This document shows positions 60,689 to 64,000 of a stretch of 64,000 nucleotides of DNA, in pieces. A program made the translations under genes and the position numbers. Position 1 is the first letter of the stretch; every line of letters starts with the position of its first letter. This DNA comes from Mycobacterium sp. PSTR-4-N. GTDB taxonomy: Bacteria > Actinomycetota > Actinomycetes > Mycobacteriales > Mycobacteriaceae. Under the pieces are notes generated by a model. That model was not told the origin of the DNA. It was given only the letters and a program-made list of their open reading frames with translations, and did not search any database. The stretch spans positions 38,258 to 102,257 of the forward strand of contig NZ_JAKRFN010000024.1 in the NCBI RefSeq assembly GCF_022348085.1. The letters run 5' to 3'.

Positions 60689-61694
60689 CCGCGTCGGAGT
60701 CCGGCACCGCGGGCGCCGCGGGGGTGCCTGCGGGTGCGGATCCATTCCTGCTCGGCACATCCGAGCGCGTCTCCAGCCACTCGCGCACGCGGTTGACGTG
60801 TGTGGCGGGCGCCGGCCACTCCTCTTGGATCGCCGCGTTCAGTTCGGCCCCGATCATGATCGCGAAACCGAGGAAGAACGCGAAGAGCAGGAAAGCGATC
60901 GGTGTGGCGAGCGCGCCGTAGGTGTAGCCGGTGCTGGTGATCCACGTCAGGTACAGCCGAAGACCCCACGTGGCGATGAGGAACACCGTGGTCGCCAGCA
61001 CCGAGCCCAGAAGCAGTCGGTGCGTCGGCAGCGGCTTGGGAAGCGACACCCGGTAGAGGACGAGCACTCCCAGCGTGATCGCCACGAACAGCACCGGGTA
61101 GTAGCCGAGGCGCAGCACCGTGTCCCAGCTGTCGGGGATGAAGGTGGCGAGCTTGCGCGGACCGAGCGCCAAGAACGGCGCGGTGATGATCGCGCCGATC
61201 AACATGACGACGTAGAGCCCGAGCGCGTAGAAGCGCTGGCGGACGGGGTGTCTCAGCTCGGTCTGGTCGTGTGCTTCGGTGATCGAGTCGACGAACGCCG
61301 ACACGGCCGACGAGCCCGCCCACAACGAGATCACAAAGCCGATCGACACCACCTCGCCCCTCGCGCCACGCACGATGTCGCGAACGGTCGGCTCGATGAT
61401 CTCGCTGACCACGTTCGGCGAGAAGAACCGCCCCGCCGTGCTGATCAGCTGGTTCTCGATCATCGGCAACGTATCGGGCCCGAACAGCGGCGCGATGTAG
61501 GCCAGGCTTCCCAGCATGCCGAGGAGCAGAGGGGGCAGCGACAGCGCGCACCAAAAGGCAGCCTGAGCCGACTCGGAGAAAATCGAATCGTCCCAACTCT
61601 TGGACAGGGTCCTCACCGACATCTGACGGATGTGGTGACGCGAGGGCGACGGACGCGGCGGTCGATCAGCCGGCCGCTCAGACTGGTCACTCAT
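60678..61694 (-). CDS. YihY/BrkB-family membrane protein
   Basis: A 338-residue polytopic protein with about six transmembrane helices across residues 40-265. Family segments are AQAAFWCALSLPPLLLGMLGSLAY, VISLWAGSSAVSAFVDSITEAHDQ and YTYGALATPIAFLLFAFFLGFAIMIGAELNAAI (the conserved C-terminal helix with GAELNA). The N-terminus is Pro/Arg-rich and the C-terminus Ala/Pro-rich. Function in envelope or transport unproven. Orthologue of Rv2707. Convergent with DUF3039. Confidence 0.9.
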   Translation of the reverse strand: MSDQSERPADRPPRPSPSRHHIRQMSVRTLSKSWDDSIFSESAQAAFWCALSLPPLLLGMLGSLAYIAPLFGPDTLPMIENQLISTAGRFFSPNVVSEIIEPTVRDIVRGARGEVVSIGFVISLWAGSSAVSAFVDSITEAHDQTELRHPVRQRFYALGLYVVMLIGAIITAPFLALGPRKLATFIPDSWDTVLRLGYYPVLFVAITLGVLVLYRVSLPKPLPTHRLLLGSVLATTVFLIATWGLRLYLTWITSTGYTYGALATPIAFLLFAFFLGFAIMIGAELNAAIQEEWPAPATHVNRVREWLETRSDVPSRNGSAPAGTPAAPAVPDSDAATS

Positions 61695-61721
61695 GACCAG
61701 CCCAGCATGCCGAATTTCGGT

Positions 61722-61913
61722 TTACGACTCCACCGGGCTCACTTCGAGCACCGCGGCCAGCTCGACGAGCTTCGCTTCGTGCTCGTTGGCGTGGTGTTGG
61801 CAGAACAGCAGCTCAGCTCCCGACGGAAGCTTGGCACGTACCTTGGCCGCCGCTCCACACCGGTCGCAGCGATCAGCCCTGGTCAATTCCGGACTGGTGA
61901 GCGTTGCGGTCAT
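61722..61913 (-). CDS. DUF7455-type small zinc-ribbon protein
   Basis: A 63-residue protein: TRADRCDRCGAAAKVRAKLP followed by AELLFCQHHANEHEAKL. The CxxC and CxHH pairs make a zinc-ribbon-like fold. A GGAGGTG ribosome site precedes the ATG at 61913. Conserved small protein found near the principal sigma-factor locus in actinobacteria; function unknown. Confidence 0.82.
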   Translation of the reverse strand: MTATLTSPELTRADRCDRCGAAAKVRAKLPSGAELLFCQHHANEHEAKLVELAAVLEVSPVES

Positions 61914-62045
61914 GGCACCTCCATAGGGTGTAGCGACGTAGTTCTACTGTGTCAGACGCTCGGGGTTTCGGCCTTGTTCCCCGGGTGTTTACGGGTGTGT
62001 CGTGTCTCACGGCCCTTCGGCCGACGACTCCGAAAGGCGGCTGGT

Positions 62046-62417
62046 GTGTCCCATCCTCGAGACGGTGCCGACTATGTGCACTTGTGCAGTGCCGACGAGT
62101 GGGCGGCAGCGGCCGGCTGCGGCGCCCACCGGCCGTCGTCGTTGACCGAGGTCGGATTCGTCCACCTGTCCACGCCGGAGCAGGTCCATCTGCCCGCGAA
62201 CCGGCTCTACGCCGGACGCACGGACCTGGTGCTGCTGCACATCGACGGGGCACGGTTGACATCTCCTGTTCGCTGGGAGCCGGGGGTTCCGACCGATCCA
62301 GATGGCATGGAGTTCCCACATTTGTATGGAGAACTGCCGGTCACTGCTGTGATCCGCGTCACTCCCTACGTCCCCGGCTTCGACGGTCAGTTCGCTCCGC
62401 TGACGACTCCGACCTAG
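62046..62417 (+). CDS. DUF952 domain protein
   Basis: A 123-residue protein starting VSHPRDGADYVHLCSADEW. DUF952 marks are GFVHLSTPEQVHLPANRLY and DLVLLHIDGARLTSPVRWEPG, followed by FPHLYGELPVTAVIRVTPY. Histidines in YVHLC, FVHLS and FPHLYG are the conserved polar set. I chose GTG 62046 because AAAGGCGG lies 7 nt upstream and the domain begins here; the frame is open far upstream without support. Function unknown. It overlaps the end of the RidA gene by 4 nt. Confidence 0.82.
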   Translation: MSHPRDGADYVHLCSADEWAAAAGCGAHRPSSLTEVGFVHLSTPEQVHLPANRLYAGRTDLVLLHIDGARLTSPVRWEPGVPTDPDGMEFPHLYGELPVTAVIRVTPYVPGFDGQFAPLTTPT

Positions 62418-62788
62418 ATGTCGCTCTCGACATAGGCATCGACTTCGATCTCGACGAACAGTCCCGGATCGATGAGCGCAGCGACCTCAACCATGGTGGT
62501 GACGGGGCGGACGGCACCGAAGACCTCCGCGTGCACCGCGCCCACCTCCTGCCAGGTGCTGATGTCGGTGACGAACATGCGGGTGCGCACGACGTGGGAC
62601 AGCGAAGCGCCTACCTCGCCGAGTGCGACAGCGATGCGCCGCAACACTTCTCGAGCCTGTTCCGCTGCATCGGCACCGGGGGCGGTGGTGCCCGCGACCG
62701 CGACGAACGGACCCACCCGTACTGCGCGCGAATAGCCGACCGCGTCTTCGAAGGGTGAGTCGGAAGAGACGTTGACGCGCTGGTGCAC
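62414..62788 (-). CDS. RidA-family protein (Rv2704-like)
   Basis: A 124-residue RidA/YjgF-type trimeric protein: start MHQRVNVSSDSPFEDAVGYSRAVRVG, then VAVAGTTAPGADAAEQAREVL and the ligand-site RTRMFVTDIS. The C-terminal VEVAALIDPGLFVEIEVDAY is the conserved Glu-containing end. RidA members deaminate reactive enamine/imine intermediates. GTG 62788 is 6 nt after TAGGTT (62800-62795 on the minus strand), so the message is leaderless. Divergent from the PGRS gene. Confidence 0.93.
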   Translation of the reverse strand: MHQRVNVSSDSPFEDAVGYSRAVRVGPFVAVAGTTAPGADAAEQAREVLRRIAVALGEVGASLSHVVRTRMFVTDISTWQEVGAVHAEVFGAVRPVTTMVEVAALIDPGLFVEIEVDAYVESDI

Positions 62789-62794
62789 GGTGCC

Positions 62795-62800
62795 AACCTA
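62795..62800 (-). promoter_or_regulatory. -10 element of leaderless RidA gene
   Basis: TAGGTT on the minus strand, 6 nt before the GTG at 62788. Confidence 0.55.
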
Positions 62801-62879
62801 GCGTCCGTCCGGTGGTGCCGCCGCTGCGACCGCGGGCCTGTCACGGCGAGCCTATTGACGGACCTCATGATTTGCCGGT

Positions 62880-62885
62880 TAGATT
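62880..62885 (+). promoter_or_regulatory. -10 element of the PGRS gene
   Basis: TAGATT lies 38 nt before the ATG at 62924, with a GGGGGGA ribosome site between. The 135-nt gap to the RidA gene holds the two divergent promoters. Confidence 0.4.
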
Positions 62886-62923
62886 CCAGCAATTCATGGA
62901 CGTCAATCGCGGGGGGATCGAAC

Positions 62924-64000
62924 ATGTCCAGAGCGCAGCGTGGCGCGGCGACGGGACGGGGCCGGACGACGGTGCTGCAGTGGCTCGCGGCAAGCACCGG
63001 TGGTGCGGCGATGATCGGGGCCGGCGTCGTCATGACTCTGCCGCCCGGTGCGGGCAATCCCGTCCGCCTCGACGTCGCTCTGGCCTCGACTGAGTCGGCG
63101 ATGTCCTCGGAAACCGCAGTACTCCAACCGATTTGGTGGCTGGGTCGGTCCGGATCTGTGCACGGCGACACGGGCTCCGCCGCTGTCGGCGTGCGGGCGG
63201 CGACTCCACGCGTCCGGATGATCGGGACCGGGGGCTGGCTGATCGGCGATGGTGCCGACGCCCCGGCCGACTGCACCGGCGCGGCCTGCAACGGCCGCAA
63301 CGGGGGGCTGCTGTGGGGCGACGGCGGTGATGGTGCGAACGGTGGCAAAGGTGGCAACGGCGGACTTCTTGGCGGAAACGGCGGCCGTGGGGGAGACGGT
63401 CGATATCCCGGCCAGGACGGGGGTGCCGGCGGCAACGCGGGCCGCTTCGCCGACACCGGAAACGGCGGCGACGGCGGCAACGGCGCAGATGGTGGACCGG
63501 GCATGGCCGGCGGGCAGGGCGGTGCCGGTGGTTCCGCGGGACGGCTGCACGGAAATGGCGGCAACGGCGGCAACGGCGGCAAGGGCGGGGTTGGGCTCGA
63601 CGGCGACAATCCGGTTCCGAGCGGCCGCGGCGCCACGGGAAACCCCAGCTATCTCGGGACCTCGGGGTTGCCGTTCACCGGCACCGTCGTCGACGGAGCG
63701 ATCACCGGGGCCAACGGCGGCCGCGGTGCCGGCGGAGCTCCCGGCAGCAACCAGTCCGGCGGACAGGGTGGCACCGGGCAGGGCGCCAGAGGGTTCTTCG
63801 GAGGCCGCCACCTGTTCACGGTCAGCGGAAACGGCGGCGACGGCGGTGACGGCGCGGGCGGAGGTATGGGCGGTGACGGCGGGAACGCCGGGCTGGCCCA
63901 GCAGAACGCACCCGGTGCCGCCGCGTTCGGCGGCCGCGGCGGCAATGGCGGCACGGGCGGCACCGGCGCCCGGGGCGGCGACGGGGGCGACGGCGGCAAC
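62924..64000 (+). CDS. PGRS-type glycine-rich exported protein without PE domain (runs off the window)
   Basis: The frame stays open from the ATG at 62924 to the window end (359 codons). It lacks an N-terminal PE domain. Instead residues 1-55 are basic then hydrophobic (TVLQWLAASTGGAAMIGAGVV), ending around VALAS, a likely export signal. A short linker and WLIGDGADAPADCTGAACNG (about residues 108-127, two Cys) precede long GGxGG repeats (GGDGANGGKGGNGGLLGGNG and similar) from about residue 135. This is the PGRS repeat style usually attached to PE domains. The opposite strand carries Pro-rich shadow frames, which I rejected. It shows very strong Gly/Asn/Asp bias and is probably surface-exposed. 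Confidence 0.85.
   Translation, partial: MSRAQRGAATGRGRTTVLQWLAASTGGAAMIGAGVVMTLPPGAGNPVRLDVALASTESAMSSETAVLQPIWWLGRSGSVHGDTGSAAVGVRAATPRVRMIGTGGWLIGDGADAPADCTGAACNGRNGGLLWGDGGDGANGGKGGNGGLLGGNGGRGGDGRYPGQDGGAGGNAGRFADTGNGGDGGNGADGGPGMAGGQGGAGGSAGRLHGNGGNGGNGGKGGVGLDGDNPVPSGRGATGNPSYLGTSGLPFTGTVVDGAITGANGGRGAGGAPGSNQSGGQGGTGQGARGFFGGRHLFTVSGNGGDGGDGAGGGMGGDGGNAGLAQQNAPGAAAFGGRGGNGGTGGTGARGGDGGDGGN
63310..64000 (+). repeat. PGRS-type GGC-GGN-rich coding repeats
   Basis: Degenerate in-frame repeats of GGCGGCAACGGC type units encoding GGNGG/GGDGG/GGAGG. They continue to the end of the window and interrupt only at short spacers (LHGNGG, SYLGTSGLPFTGTVVDG, HLFTVSGNGG). Confidence 0.85.

Noticed and set aside
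60798..62045. Long upstream extension of the DUF952 frame
   Set aside because: It runs antisense through the BrkB and DUF7455 genes without domain support; the GTG at 62046 has a ribosome site and starts at the domain.
62611..63999. Long Pro-rich open frames on the minus strand opposite the PGRS gene
   Set aside because: They mirror the GGC/GGN repeats (Gly on one strand gives Pro/Ala on the other) and have no ribosome site or domain; the plus-strand frame with an export signal explains the sequence.

Overview
The window is a gene-dense, very GC-rich chromosomal segment from a mycobacterium, most likely a fast-growing Mycolicibacterium. The evidence is the gene order: dapB, thyA-dfrA, thyX-dapA-rnj, ftsK, pgsA, clgR-pspA, recA-recX, miaB, miaA-dapF-hflX, fadE20, lexA/nrdR, sthA, ideR-sigB and a RidA gene follow each other as I recall them in M. 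tuberculosis, from about Rv2773c down to about Rv2704. RecA has no intein, and there are insertions relative to that order. No rRNA, tRNA, CRISPR array, IS element or prophage was seen, and no gap between genes exceeds 300 bases.

Layout. 1-3.9 kb: the end of a secreted protein, an HNH endonuclease (DUF222/13E12 family) behind a perfect LexA box, then dapB and three small genes. 3.9-9.6 kb: citrate-lyase-like and dienelactone-hydrolase-like enzymes facing a thyA-dfrA-ycaQ-haloalkane dehalogenase operon, then a deaminase. 9.7-13.9 kb: a membrane diguanylate cyclase, an APC permease/peptidase pair and its divergent GntR regulator. 13.9-18 kb: thyX, dapA, RNase J and a degenerate response regulator. 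18-20.1 kb: a methyltransferase/SDR/monooxygenase operon. 20.2-28.6 kb: ftsK, an acetyltransferase, pgsA, cinA, the ClgR-PspA-PspM envelope-stress locus, an epoxide-hydrolase-like protein and a glycosyltransferase. 28.6-31.2 kb: recA-recX. 31.2-35.1 kb: a glutamate-type ABC importer (gluABCD) and two small membrane genes. 35.2-43.7 kb: tRNA modification (miaB, miaA), dapF, hflX and several conserved actinobacterial proteins. 43.7-49.5 kb: a molybdopterin enzyme, fadE20 and an LGFP-repeat envelope protein. 49.5-51.5 kb: lexA, a LysM cell-division protein and nrdR. 51.5-62.8 kb: conserved mycobacterial enzymes, sthA, ideR, sigB and small conserved genes. 62.9 kb to the end: the start of a PGRS-type glycine-rich exported protein that runs off the window.

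How the genes work together. Three steps of the meso-diaminopimelate/lysine pathway (dapB, dapA, dapF) and the thymidylate/folate pair (thyA-dfrA) plus the flavin-dependent alternative ThyX are all here. Four loci carry LexA boxes: the HNH gene, recA, lexA and the LysM gene. This makes the window a substantial part of the SOS regulon, with both the sensor and the repressor. Two stress regulators, clgR and sigB, each have an ECF (SigE-type) promoter motif of the GGGAAC...CGTT kind, which ties envelope stress to PspA and to the general stress sigma factor.

A recurring feature is a TANNNT -10 element 6-8 nt before an ATG or GTG start codon. This is the signature of leaderless mRNAs and was used to choose many starts. 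Most of the window is ordinary conserved core. The items most worth a second look are the SOS-boxed HNH endonuclease, the response regulator that lacks its phosphorylation residues, the PGRS protein without a PE domain, the long hairpin inside the glutamate-transporter operon, and the internally duplicated LGFP/sunset-domain protein beside lexA.
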